From assembly GCA_049840595.1 (NCBI GenBank), contig JASGKO010000006.1, positions 27,074-91,073 of the forward strand: a stretch of DNA of 64,000 nt, written 5' to 3'. Position 1 is the stretch's first letter. Each line of letters starts with the position of its first letter. Made by a program: the position numbers and the translations under genes. Below the pieces are notes generated by a model. The model was given only the letters and a program-made list of their open reading frames with translations. It had not been told where the DNA came from and did not search any database. Origin of the DNA: JASGKO01 sp049840595 (GTDB lineage: Bacteria; Verrucomicrobiota; Verrucomicrobiia; Chthoniobacterales; Chthoniobacteraceae). This document shows positions 1-8,392 of the stretch, one piece after another.

Positions 1-624
1 TTCATCCGCGTTGATGAGCCGCCCGAGCGGGATGGTGCCGTAGATGATGCCGGAGTCGTGATCTTCCACCCGCACGTAGAGCATGTCGTCATCGGGCTGG
101 CGGAAGGCCAGCATCGTCATCGTGCGCGTGCTGCCCGCGCCATCCGAGCCGGCGGGCACGCCCACCGTCTGCTGCCAGAGCGTGCGGCCATCGGTGACGA
201 GGATCGTCTGCGGCTGCGACGAAAAGTATTTGCCCATCCCGGCGAAGAAGATGGAGGTCTGGATGCGATACTGGGCATACTCGTTGGCCGGGTAGAGTTG
301 CAGCACATTGATCGCGCGGGCCACCGAGGCCCCGGCGGGGATCACCAGCGGGGGCAGGTGATAACCCGGATCCCGCGGCGGGACCAGCGTGTCGTCGCCG
401 GTCTTGATCTGCAGGCTGAACCAGCGTTCCTGGTCGGTATCCTGCAGGGTGATGTCGCGACCGGCGAGGTTGGTGATGGTGATTTTGGCGATCATCGGCT
501 CGTGAGCCAGAAAGACGTGGCGGGGGAACTGCAGGCGCACCTGGAGCTGTGCATGCACGGGGACGGCCACCAGCAGGGCGGTCAACGCCATGAGAAAGGC
601 CAGAAGGGAACGGCGAGTGAACAT
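1..624 (-). CDS. Exported protein of unknown function, C-terminus beyond the window
   Basis: The frame is open from an ATG at 624 to the window edge, giving 208 residues with no stop, so the gene is partial. The N-terminus is a classical signal peptide: MFTRRS, a hydrophobic stretch, then a VHA-Q cleavage site near residue 28. The mature part looks all-beta (motifs such as HVFLAHEPMIAKITITN and LVIPAGASVARAINVLQLYP), as in Ig-like domains of periplasmic or surface proteins. I do not recognise a family. It lies 74 bases downstream of the receiver/pseudokinase gene on the same strand, so co-transcription is plausible. Confidence 0.75.
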   Translation of the reverse strand, partial: MFTRRSLLAFLMALTALLVAVPVHAQLQVRLQFPRHVFLAHEPMIAKITITNLAGRDITLQDTDQERWFSLQIKTGDDTLVPPRDPGYHLPPLVIPAGASVARAINVLQLYPANEYAQYRIQTSIFFAGMGKYFSSQPQTILVTDGRTLWQQTVGVPAGSDGAGSTRTMTMLAFRQPDDDMLYVRVEDHDSGIIYGTIPLGRLINADE

Positions 625-698
625 GGCGCGAAAGTAGATTCGGCTTGGCTGGAGCGCAAGCGGCGAGAAAATGAAAGATCGGGGCCGGGCGCCCGCCT

Positions 699-2771
699 TT
701 ATTTGCTGGGCTGGGCGGGCGGCGTATCGCTCACCGTGCGGAAGCCCACGAACTCAAAGGACTGCTCGGGGTAGATATCCGTCGCGCGCCGGGTGACCAG
801 GCAATCCTTGGAATGGTAGGAGCCGCCCCGGATGATCGGGAACTGATGTTTCTCATCCCAGCTATCCGTCCACTCGCTCACGTTGCCCGCCATATCCATG
901 ACTTTATAGGGGCTTTCGTCCCCCGTCATGGCATCCACAGGTGACCAGCAGATGTAGCCGTCCACCTTGCCCTTGGAGTCCGGGCCCGGTTGGTCGATGT
1001 AGTCCGCATTGCTATTGCAGTTCTTCGGGTTCCAATCGTTGCCCCACGGGTATTGCAGGCCCAGGGTGCCGCGGGCGGCCTTTTCCCATTCCTGCTCGGT
1101 GGGCAGGCGGCGGCCCTTCCACTTGGCATAGGCGTAGGCGTCCCACCAGTCCACGTTGAAGACCGGGCAGTTCACGTCGATCGAGACGTAGCGCACGTTG
1201 CGGTCCTTGGGCAGCAGCGCGCTGGCCCGGCCATAAAAGGTGTCCCAATCCTTCGGAATATGCGATTTGCCCGGGGGCTGGTTGGGATGGTCGAACTTCG
1301 TCGCCTCGTCCGGATGCGCCTTCAGGTAGTCGAGGAACTGGTTGGACTGCGCCATCGTTACCTCATACTGGTCGATCCAGAAGGTTTTCAGATTCACCTT
1401 CTGGCCCTCCTGATAAATGAACTCGCCCTCGGGGATCTCGATCATTTTGACAAACTCACGGGCGACGGGACGGAAGAACTTCCAGTAAACCACGCCGGCC
1501 ACCAGCCAGAGCATGACGAACAGGCCGACGATGGAGAGAATGAGGCTGCGCTTCTGTTTCTGCCGCGCCATTTCCACCGCGCGGATGGCGGTGATTTCCT
1601 GCTCGCGGATCTTGGCGGCATCCGCCGGGACCACGCGCGGCTCCAGGGCCTTCACGGCTTGCAGGAGGGCGGGCCACGATTGGAAGCCTTCCGGGCCGCC
1701 GGTGATCATGCGCTGCAGCATGGCCTGGAACCCGGCGTCCTTCGTCTTTCCCCCCGGGAGCAGGGCGAGGATGGTTTTCGCCAGCTCGCTCATTTCGGTC
1801 TGCATCTCGGGGGTCTGCTCCGTGGCGACCGCGAGATTGACCACGCGGGCGCGCTGGTCCTTGCCGAGGAAGAGGTTGGGGGCGCCGAGCGGTTTGTGGA
1901 AAATGCGGTTGGTCGCAAAGTGGGCCATCGCCTCGCCGGCGACCTTCACCGTTTTGAGGGCGACCGGCTCGTCGATGGTCGCGCCCTTTTTGATCAGGGC
2001 CTGCAGGTTTTCACCGTCCACGTGCTCGTGGGTGTAGAAGGTATAGCCATTGGCCTCGCCCGCTTCATAGACGGAAAGGATGTGCGGATGCTGCACCGCG
2101 GCGCGGGCCCGGGCGTCGGCGACGAATTGCATCTTGGCTCCCATGTCATGGTTGAGCGCGGGGGCGAGCACTTTGAGCGCGACCTTGCGTTTCATCGCCG
2201 TCTGCATCGCCTCATACAGCGAACTGCGGTCGCCGTGGGCGAGCTCACGCAAAATTTGATACGCCCCGACCATCGTGCCCGGCTGGAGATCGGTGCCGGG
2301 GTTCTGCGGTATCGCCGGAGTAGCGACGGGCGTCGCCACCTTGACCACCGGGGTCGCGGTAGGTGGCGCTGGGGTGGCGGTTGGTTGCTCCACCGGTGGT
2401 GGCACCATGGCGATGGCCGGAGCGGGTACGGCGGCCCTGACCGTCTCCAGCAACTGGGCCGGGTCCACCGGCTTTTGCAGGACGAGATGCCCCTCGGTTT
2501 GTGTGGCGTAATCGCTCAGATCATAGCCGGTGAGAAAAATCGTTTTTACCTGGGGAAACCGCTCCTTGATCGCATCGCGCAGGGTGAATCCATCCGTAGG
2601 GTCCATCACCACATCGGTGATCATGAGCTCGAAGGTGCCCCAGCCTTCCGCGTGCTCCATTGCTTTCTGCCCCGTGGTGGCCACGCGCACCTCGTGTCCC
2701 CCCTGGTCCCGCAGGACGGGGAGAAGGGCTTGAATGATGGAGGAATCATCGTCAACCAGCAGAATTTTCAT
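699..2771 (-). CDS. Receiver-pseudokinase-transmembrane-FGE/sulfatase-modifying-factor-like fusion
   Basis: About 690 residues from the ATG at 2771, where the receiver fold starts (MKILLVDDDSS); the open frame continues upstream to 2864 but adds only non-domain sequence. Order: CheY-like receiver (phosphoacceptor Asp in MITDVVM, Lys in LQKPVD), Pro/Thr/Val-rich linker, and a Ser/Thr-kinase-like domain from GAYQILREL. The VALKVL lysine is kept, but the HRD loop reads IFHKPLGAPNLF and the DFG site VVNLAVA, so catalysis is unlikely. One membrane helix follows (ILSIVGLFVMLWLVAGVVYW), then an FGE-sulfatase (SUMF1) domain: FWIDQYEVT, RRLPTEQEWEKAARG, DMAGNVSEWT, IRGGSY. The catalytic Cys pair of true formylglycine-generating enzymes is not evident. 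Probably a membrane-anchored signalling or binding protein; the C-terminal domain should be extracytoplasmic. Confidence 0.85.
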   Translation of the reverse strand: MKILLVDDDSSIIQALLPVLRDQGGHEVRVATTGQKAMEHAEGWGTFELMITDVVMDPTDGFTLRDAIKERFPQVKTIFLTGYDLSDYATQTEGHLVLQKPVDPAQLLETVRAAVPAPAIAMVPPPVEQPTATPAPPTATPVVKVATPVATPAIPQNPGTDLQPGTMVGAYQILRELAHGDRSSLYEAMQTAMKRKVALKVLAPALNHDMGAKMQFVADARARAAVQHPHILSVYEAGEANGYTFYTHEHVDGENLQALIKKGATIDEPVALKTVKVAGEAMAHFATNRIFHKPLGAPNLFLGKDQRARVVNLAVATEQTPEMQTEMSELAKTILALLPGGKTKDAGFQAMLQRMITGGPEGFQSWPALLQAVKALEPRVVPADAAKIREQEITAIRAVEMARQKQKRSLILSIVGLFVMLWLVAGVVYWKFFRPVAREFVKMIEIPEGEFIYQEGQKVNLKTFWIDQYEVTMAQSNQFLDYLKAHPDEATKFDHPNQPPGKSHIPKDWDTFYGRASALLPKDRNVRYVSIDVNCPVFNVDWWDAYAYAKWKGRRLPTEQEWEKAARGTLGLQYPWGNDWNPKNCNSNADYIDQPGPDSKGKVDGYICWSPVDAMTGDESPYKVMDMAGNVSEWTDSWDEKHQFPIIRGGSYHSKDCLVTRRATDIYPEQSFEFVGFRTVSDTPPAQPSK

Positions 2772-2913
2772 GAGAATGCCGTTGTAAGGGGTGACGGAGA
2801 AATAGGCAAGAGCGGGGGAGGGGGGGCTGAGCAGGAGCGCGGGTGAAGTTTTTTTAAGTTGCATCCGGCATGGGGAGGACGAGCGTTTTTTGAATAGAAA
2901 GGAGAATTAAGCG

Positions 2914-3306
2914 ATGCCCACTGAACTATCGCAGTTGTCCGAACCGTCCACGACTTCCGCGGGACGTTGCCCGTTGTGCAATACCGAGCTGGATGCGGTC
3001 CATCCCAATGAATGCCCGCATTGTGACTGGGTAAGAGGCTACCGCCACCGTAAGCTGGAAGGCAACAAGCGCGACAAAATTGCCGCCGTGCTTTCCATAA
3101 TTCCCGGGGCGGGTCATTACTTCAAAGGTCACACCCTGGCGGCCTGGCTCTTCCTGCTGGGAACCGTCCCTGCGGCGGGGTTTGCCTTCATGGTTGGCCT
3201 GCCTACTATCGGTCTTGGGTTCCTGTTGCTGCCCGCCTATATCGCGGCGGTCTCGTGGCAGGCCTACTGGCTGGAGGACTGGAAAGACCCACTGGCGCAA
3301 ACTTGA
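2914..3306 (+). CDS. Small zinc-ribbon membrane protein
   Basis: 130 residues. A strong Shine-Dalgarno (AAAGGAG, ending ten bases before the ATG) fixes the start. The N-terminus has a zinc ribbon, CPLCNTEL followed by CPHCDW about 14 residues later. After a basic segment there are two hydrophobic helices, around residues 62-85 and 90-115, so the protein is probably an inner-membrane protein with a cytoplasmic zinc ribbon. No specific function can be assigned. It is divergent from the receiver/pseudokinase gene, with about 140 bases between starts, and lies 78 bases upstream of ychF. Confidence 0.75.
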   Translation: MPTELSQLSEPSTTSAGRCPLCNTELDAVHPNECPHCDWVRGYRHRKLEGNKRDKIAAVLSIIPGAGHYFKGHTLAAWLFLLGTVPAAGFAFMVGLPTIGLGFLLLPAYIAAVSWQAYWLEDWKDPLAQT

Positions 3307-3384
3307 GGTTGAGCAGGGAGCCGGGAAAGCGTAGATAAGCACTCCGCTTGTTTTTGAAAAACCCGCAACCCACTCCATACCATC

Positions 3385-4554
3385 ATGCTTAGCGCTGGAA
3401 TCGTAGGACTGCCGAACGTCGGCAAGTCCACCCTCTTTAACGCCGTCACCCGCACCCGCAAGGCGCAGGCGGCGAACTATCCTTTCTGCACCATTGATCC
3501 GAACAACGGCGTCGTCACCGTGCCCGATCCCCGGCTGGCCGTGCTCTCGAAGCTTTCCAGCTCGAAGAAGCTGGTTCCGGCAGCGATTGAATTCGTGGAC
3601 ATCGCGGGCATCGTCAAGGGGGCGAGCGAAGGGGAAGGTCTCGGCAACCAATTCCTGAGCCACATCCGTGAAGTGGACGCCATCGTTCAGGTGGTGCGTT
3701 GCTTCGACAGCTCGGATATTCACCACGTGAGCGGCACCGTGGACCCGGTGCGCGACATCGAGGTCATCAATACCGAGCTCATCCTGGCCGACATGGCTTC
3801 GCTGCAAAAGCGCGCCGATCGCAACCAGAAAGCCGCCCGCAGCGGTGACAAGGTGGCCAAGGCTGAGATCGCGGTGATCGAAAAGCTCCTCCCGGCGCTG
3901 AATGAAGGCAAGCCCGCCAACACGGTGACGCTCTCCGACGAGGAGGCCAAGCTCGCCAAGGGCTTCTTCCTGCTCACCTCCAAGCCGACCATTTTCGCCT
4001 GCAACGTCGCCGAGAGTGAACTCGCGACCGTTACCGCCCTCGTCGAAGCCGCCGGGGATAATGAAGGCATCCCCCCGTCGGACAACGTGGAGCTCACTCC
4101 GTCGGCTCGCTACGTGCAGGCCGTTCGTGATTACGTGCGCGCCCATCTCAATACCGAGGCGATTGTCATCAGTGCCCAGATTGAGAGTGAACTGGTGGAC
4201 CTTTCCGAAGACGAAGCGACCGAATTTCTTAAAGATCTCGGCGTCAGTGGTAGTGGAGTCAGTTCCCTTATCCGTGCCGTCTATCACCTGCTCGGCCTCC
4301 GAACCTATCTCACGACTGGCGAACAGGAAACCCGCGCCTGGACCATCCGCGTGGGCGACAAGGCCCCGGCGGCGGCCGGCGTTATCCATAGTGATTTCGA
4401 GCGCGGCTTTATCGCGGCTGAAGTCGTCCATTTCGATGACCTCGTCCGCCTCGGCACCCACGGCAAAGCCCGCGAAGCTGGCAAGCTCCGCATCGAAGGC
4501 AAGGAATACGTGGTGCAGGACGGCGATGTAATCGAATTCCGCTTTAACGTGTAG
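3385..4554 (+). CDS. ychF: Redox-responsive ribosome-binding ATPase YchF
   Basis: 389 residues, slightly longer than the usual ~365. The G1 loop is GLPNVGKSTLFNAVT, followed by the family signature NYPFCTIDPN, and G3 is DIAGIVKGASEGEGLGNQFL. The NxxE-type specificity motif that makes YchF prefer ATP is seen as CNVAESEL. The C-terminal TGS domain is present (RGFIAAEVVHFDDL ... GKEYVVQDGDVIEFRFNV). The extra length lies mostly after the NVAE motif (around NEGIPPSDNVELTPS). YchF is a conserved OBG-family ATPase linked to translation and oxidative stress. The frame is intact. Confidence 0.97.
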   Translation: MLSAGIVGLPNVGKSTLFNAVTRTRKAQAANYPFCTIDPNNGVVTVPDPRLAVLSKLSSSKKLVPAAIEFVDIAGIVKGASEGEGLGNQFLSHIREVDAIVQVVRCFDSSDIHHVSGTVDPVRDIEVINTELILADMASLQKRADRNQKAARSGDKVAKAEIAVIEKLLPALNEGKPANTVTLSDEEAKLAKGFFLLTSKPTIFACNVAESELATVTALVEAAGDNEGIPPSDNVELTPSARYVQAVRDYVRAHLNTEAIVISAQIESELVDLSEDEATEFLKDLGVSGSGVSSLIRAVYHLLGLRTYLTTGEQETRAWTIRVGDKAPAAAGVIHSDFERGFIAAEVVHFDDLVRLGTHGKAREAGKLRIEGKEYVVQDGDVIEFRFNV

Positions 4555-4560
4555 TTTTTC

Positions 4561-4653
4561 ACCGCAGAGGCGCGGAGGCGCAGAGGAAAGGCATTGGACA
4601 ATTGCGTCTATGCAGTTTTCTCAAAATCCTCCGCGCCTCTGTGTCTCTGCGGT
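4561..4653. repeat. Long inverted repeat of the ACCGCAGAGG type
   Basis: Two 27-base arms, 4561-4587 and 4627-4653, are imperfect inverted copies beginning ACCGCAGAGGCGCGGAGG and ending CTGTGTCTCTGCGGT, with a 39-base spacer. It fills the gap between ychF and the first HtrA gene. A related single arm occurs at 13962-13990 and a similarly patterned element at 57550-57643, so it belongs to a dispersed palindromic family. It could fold into a large RNA hairpin. There is no T-run, so it is not a classical terminator. Confidence 0.75.
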
Positions 4654-4691
4654 TTACATAGCCAGAACATTGGCTAAGGTTGCGGCCACTC

Positions 4692-6155
4692 ATGTTCAAG
4701 GTTGCTGTTTGCTTTCTTGTTTCCGCCCTCATGGTTGTAATGGTTCGAGCCGATGAACCGGTTTCCCAGGTGAGGAAAAGCTTGGTCCGCATTACCAATA
4801 CCTTTGTCGATCCCGACTACCGCGTACCGTGGAATGGCGGGGCGATGAATGGCGCGCTCGGCACCGGCTTCGTCATCAATGGCTCGCGGATCATGACGAA
4901 CGCACACGTCATCAGCAACACCCGCTTCCTCACCGCCGAGCGCGAGAACGATCCCAAGAAATACGTCGCCCACGTCGAATTCGTCGCCCACGACTGCGAT
5001 CTCGCGGTGCTGAAGGTGGACGACGCGAATTTCTTCAAAGGCATGGTCCCGCTCGATTTCGGTCCGCTGCCGGAAATTGAAAGTGCGGTGTCGGTCTTCG
5101 GTTACCCGATTGGTGGCGACCGGCTCTCGGTCACTCGTGGCATCGTTTCCCGCGTCGATTTCCAACTCTACACCCACTCCGGGGTCGATTCCCATCTCGC
5201 GGTTCAGATCGATGCTGCGATCAATCCCGGCAACAGCGGCGGCCCTGTGCTGCAAAACGGGATGGTCGTCGGCGTGGCCTTTCAGGGCTACAGCGGCGAT
5301 GTGGCGCAGAATACCGGCTACATGATTCCCACCCCGGTCATCCGCCGCTTTTTGAAGGATATCGAGGACGGCCACTACGATCGCTATATGGACCTCTCGA
5401 TGGGCACCTTCAATTTGCAGAATCCCTCGCAGCGAGCCGCCCTCGGGCTGCCCGATGACGTTACCGGCGTGATGGTCAGCGACGTCCAGGCCGGCGGCGT
5501 TTCCCAGGGCCAGCTGGAGATCGGTGACGTATTGCTCAGCATCGACGGGCATCCGATCGAAAGCGATGGCACGGTGAATCTCGACGGCTCGCAGGTGCTC
5601 ATGTCCGAGGTGGTCGAACGCAAGTTCAAAAACGACCTCGTGAAGCTCGGCCTCCAGCGTGCCGGGCAGAAGAAAGACGTCACGATCAAGCTGGCCGAGG
5701 CGTGGCCCTACAACCTCCAGGCCAGCGAATACGACCACCTGCCGCGGTATGTGCTTTTTGGCGGGCTGCTCTTCCAGCCGCTTTCCCGCGATTTTATGGA
5801 TGCCTACCAGCCTGATGATCTGCGGCTTCGCTATTTCTACGACTATTACATTAGCGACCAGCTTTACCTCGACCACCCCGAGGTCATTGTGCTCAGTGCC
5901 ATCCTGCCCGATCCGATCAACGCCTACCTCGGCGATTTTCAGAACGGCATCCTCGACGAAGTGAACGGCACAAAAATTCGCACGCTCAAGGACGCGGCCT
6001 CCGCCTTTGCCAAGCCCGCCGATGAATACGTGATCAAGCTGCTCGGCCAGGGCCGCCCGCTGGTGCTGGAAGCCGCCGCCGTGAAAGCCGCGCACGATCG
6101 CATCCTCACCCGCTATCACGTGCCCGGCGAACAAAACCTTGGAGACAACCAATGA
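4692..6155 (+). CDS. HtrA/DegP-like serine protease with PDZ domains, catalytic triad intact
   Basis: 487 residues from the ATG at 4692; a TTG four codons earlier is possible. A signal peptide (FKVAVCFLVSALMVVMVRA) places it in the periplasm. The trypsin-like domain has all three catalytic residues: His in TNAHVIS, Asp in DCDLAVLKVDD and Ser in NPGNSGGPVL. A PDZ domain follows near residues 250-330 (LEIGDVLLSIDGHPI), with a second PDZ-like region near the C-terminus (NGILDEVNGTKIRTLKDA). It overlaps the next gene by four bases, so the pair is translationally coupled. Family role: periplasmic quality control or processing; the substrate is unknown. Confidence 0.92.
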   Translation: MFKVAVCFLVSALMVVMVRADEPVSQVRKSLVRITNTFVDPDYRVPWNGGAMNGALGTGFVINGSRIMTNAHVISNTRFLTAERENDPKKYVAHVEFVAHDCDLAVLKVDDANFFKGMVPLDFGPLPEIESAVSVFGYPIGGDRLSVTRGIVSRVDFQLYTHSGVDSHLAVQIDAAINPGNSGGPVLQNGMVVGVAFQGYSGDVAQNTGYMIPTPVIRRFLKDIEDGHYDRYMDLSMGTFNLQNPSQRAALGLPDDVTGVMVSDVQAGGVSQGQLEIGDVLLSIDGHPIESDGTVNLDGSQVLMSEVVERKFKNDLVKLGLQRAGQKKDVTIKLAEAWPYNLQASEYDHLPRYVLFGGLLFQPLSRDFMDAYQPDDLRLRYFYDYYISDQLYLDHPEVIVLSAILPDPINAYLGDFQNGILDEVNGTKIRTLKDAASAFAKPADEYVIKLLGQGRPLVLEAAAVKAAHDRILTRYHVPGEQNLGDNQ

Positions 6156-7690
6156 TGATCCGGCCTCTATTTACCATCCTCACCGGCCTGGCCGTGCTCA
6201 CTGTCAGCGCCACCGCCAAGCCGCCGAAGAAAGCCGCTATCACGCCGCAACCCGCGCCGACGCCCAGCGTCGTCACCGCGGTGAAGGATGCGGACGCACC
6301 GCAGTCCATCATTCGCGTGGAAGTCACCGCGCAACCGCTGGGATTTCACCACCCGTGGTCAAAGAAGGCCCCCGAGAGCCGCAGCGGCATGGGGGCCGTG
6401 CTGGCAAATGGCGAGGTGCTCGTCACCGGCGACCTGATTGCCAATGCGAACTACGTGGAATTCGAGCGCGCCGAGACTGGCGAACGCATGGCGGCCGAGG
6501 TGGACGTCGTCGATTACGAGGCCGATCTCGCCCTCTTGAAACCTGCCGATCCCGCCTTTCTCAAAAATCTCCAGCCGCTGGAAATTGGTGACGCCAAGGT
6601 GGGTGACCGCGTGGACGTGCTGCAACTTGAGGCCACCGGTGCGCAGGTCGAGACCGCCGCGCTAGTCACCACGATTGCGGTCGTTCCTTACACCACCGCA
6701 GGCACCCAATTGCTCGCCTATCGGTTGTCCTCCTCGCTGCAATACCGCGATGGTAGTTTCACCCTGCCGCTGCTGCATGGGGAAAAGCTCGCGGGTCTGC
6801 TGATGCGCTATGATTCACGCGCGCAGACGATTGATGCCATTCCCGCGCCGGTCATCCGCCACTTCCTCGCCGCCGCGAAGAAGCAGCCCTACGTTGGCTT
6901 CCCGCGCGCCGGGCTCGGTTTCGCTCCCTTCCGCGATCCCCAGCTTCGCCACTACGCGGGCGCCAACGACAGCCCGGCAAGTGGGGGCGTTTACCTCACC
7001 TCCGTCGAGCCCGGTGGGCCGGCCGACCAGGCGGGGATCAAGCCCGGCGACGTCCTCCTTTCTATCGGCGGCAACGCCGTGGATGCCGATGGTAACTATC
7101 GCGACCCGCAATACGGCAAGCAGGCCATCCAGTACCTCATTTCCATGGCCACCTCCGGCTCCAGCCTACCGGTGAAGCTCCTTCGCGCGGGCAAGCCAGT
7201 CAGCGTCACCCTCACCGTCCAGCACCGCTCCGCCGCGGACTACGTGGTCGAGCCCTATATTATCGATCAAGCGCCCAAATTTTACGTCGTCGGTGGTCTT
7301 GTGCTCCAGGAGCTCTCCCGCCAGTATTTGAAGGAATGGGGCGCCGGTTGGGAAAAGAAAGCCCCCGAGAAGTTCGTTTATATGGATCGCTTTCAGGACG
7401 ACGTTGCCACCAGCGGGCGCAAGAAAATCGTCTTCCTCAGCCAGGTCCTCCCGACCCCGCTCACCATCGGCGACGACCAGCTCAGCGGCACCACCGTCAC
7501 CAAGATCAACGACCATCCCATCACCAGCCTAGCCGACGTTCCCGCCGCCTTGGAACACCCCATCAACGGCTTCCACAAAATCGAATTCGCCGAGTCCCCA
7601 CACCTCCTCTACCTCGACGCCACTCAGACCCAGGCCATAGAGCCCGCGCTGATGCGGAACTATGGGCTGCCCGCGATCAAGAGTTTGTAG
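6152..7690 (+). CDS. Degenerate HtrA-like protein with PDZ domains (pseudoprotease)
   Basis: 512 residues starting in the ATGATG that overlaps the stop of the upstream HtrA gene. It has a signal peptide (FTILTGLAVLTVSATA) and the HtrA layout: trypsin-like fold, PDZ near residues 275-350 (AGIKPGDVLLSIGGNAVD) and a second PDZ-like tail. The Asp region is recognisable (YEADLALLK), but the His site reads VTGDLIANA instead of TNAHV and the serine site reads YRDGSFTLPLL instead of GNSGGP. His and Ser are therefore missing and hydrolysis is unlikely. It is colinear with its active neighbour, which suggests duplication followed by loss of catalysis and a scaffold or regulatory role in a hetero-oligomer. 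Confidence 0.88.
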   Translation: MMIRPLFTILTGLAVLTVSATAKPPKKAAITPQPAPTPSVVTAVKDADAPQSIIRVEVTAQPLGFHHPWSKKAPESRSGMGAVLANGEVLVTGDLIANANYVEFERAETGERMAAEVDVVDYEADLALLKPADPAFLKNLQPLEIGDAKVGDRVDVLQLEATGAQVETAALVTTIAVVPYTTAGTQLLAYRLSSSLQYRDGSFTLPLLHGEKLAGLLMRYDSRAQTIDAIPAPVIRHFLAAAKKQPYVGFPRAGLGFAPFRDPQLRHYAGANDSPASGGVYLTSVEPGGPADQAGIKPGDVLLSIGGNAVDADGNYRDPQYGKQAIQYLISMATSGSSLPVKLLRAGKPVSVTLTVQHRSAADYVVEPYIIDQAPKFYVVGGLVLQELSRQYLKEWGAGWEKKAPEKFVYMDRFQDDVATSGRKKIVFLSQVLPTPLTIGDDQLSGTTVTKINDHPITSLADVPAALEHPINGFHKIEFAESPHLLYLDATQTQAIEPALMRNYGLPAIKSL

Positions 7691-7815
7691 TCAAGTCGTG
7701 GTTGGTGAATTTTGCTAACGCTTATTTAACGCCATGCCTGTCGCAAATTTTGGAAGAAAGGGGAATGAATGATTAAGAACTCGCTGAGGAGCTTATACGT
7801 GACGGACGTTGCTTT

Positions 7816-8301
7816 ATGAAAAGAGCTCTTTTTATTTTATCGATCTGTCTTCTGTTATTTATCGCGTACAATTTGGGTTCATATTTTGAGGGTTCACAAC
7901 GCGAATATGAAGATAATCGCCGTTGGAATCAATTGATAGCTCTCGATCAGGCTCTTTTTGCTAAAATCACTACACGTCCCAGCAGGCTTGTAACTGGAGA
8001 CTATGTCTTTGAGATGATTTTTCCGGATACGCCAGTGCGGACGCACACCGTTTCATTGACTTTTGTTAACGGCAAATTCGCGCTGCCAAAGAGCACTCTA
8101 GCGAAGCCCTCCGATATGGCAGATACTTTGGAGCAACACGGGAGTGTCGTAACTTGGCGATATGAAGGAGTGCTCTACGAAGGTGATGCAATGTTCGTAG
8201 GCATTATTGATGGAAATACAATTTGGGGTCGCGTCTATGGATTTAATCCCGAAAAGGAATCAATCGGTGAATGGCGAATTTACCCCGTGCAAACGAAATA
8301 A
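7816..8301 (+). CDS. Short membrane-anchored protein of unknown function, A/T-rich
   Basis: 161 residues. It starts MKRALFILSICLLLFIAYN, an uncleaved anchor or signal peptide, followed by a soluble beta-rich region (TGDYVFEMIFPD, GVLYEGDAMFVGIIDGNTIWGRVYGF, GEWRIYPVQ). No family is recognised. Codon use is visibly more A/T-rich than in all neighbours, with many TTT, ATT, GAA and AAA codons. It sits alone between the HtrA pair and the next membrane protein, which suggests recent acquisition. The frame is intact. Confidence 0.6.
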   Translation: MKRALFILSICLLLFIAYNLGSYFEGSQREYEDNRRWNQLIALDQALFAKITTRPSRLVTGDYVFEMIFPDTPVRTHTVSLTFVNGKFALPKSTLAKPSDMADTLEQHGSVVTWRYEGVLYEGDAMFVGIIDGNTIWGRVYGFNPEKESIGEWRIYPVQTK

Positions 8302-8392
8302 ACGATTATGAAGATTGAGCGGCCTTCGCTTCGCTGAATCGCCCCGCGTTCTTGAATTGAGTTGAGTAGGCTTTTCTGTTTTAGGTTAGCGG

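Noticed and set aside
1445..2771. Annotation of the fusion as an active Ser/Thr kinase
   Set aside because: The catalytic loop lacks the HRD aspartate and the DFG motif is absent, so only the fold is supported.
990..2846. Long plus-strand ORF of 618 codons opposite the receiver/pseudokinase gene
   Set aside because: It is rich in His, Gly and Arg with no domain, and is a reading-frame shadow of a G+C-rich gene with clear domains on the other strand.
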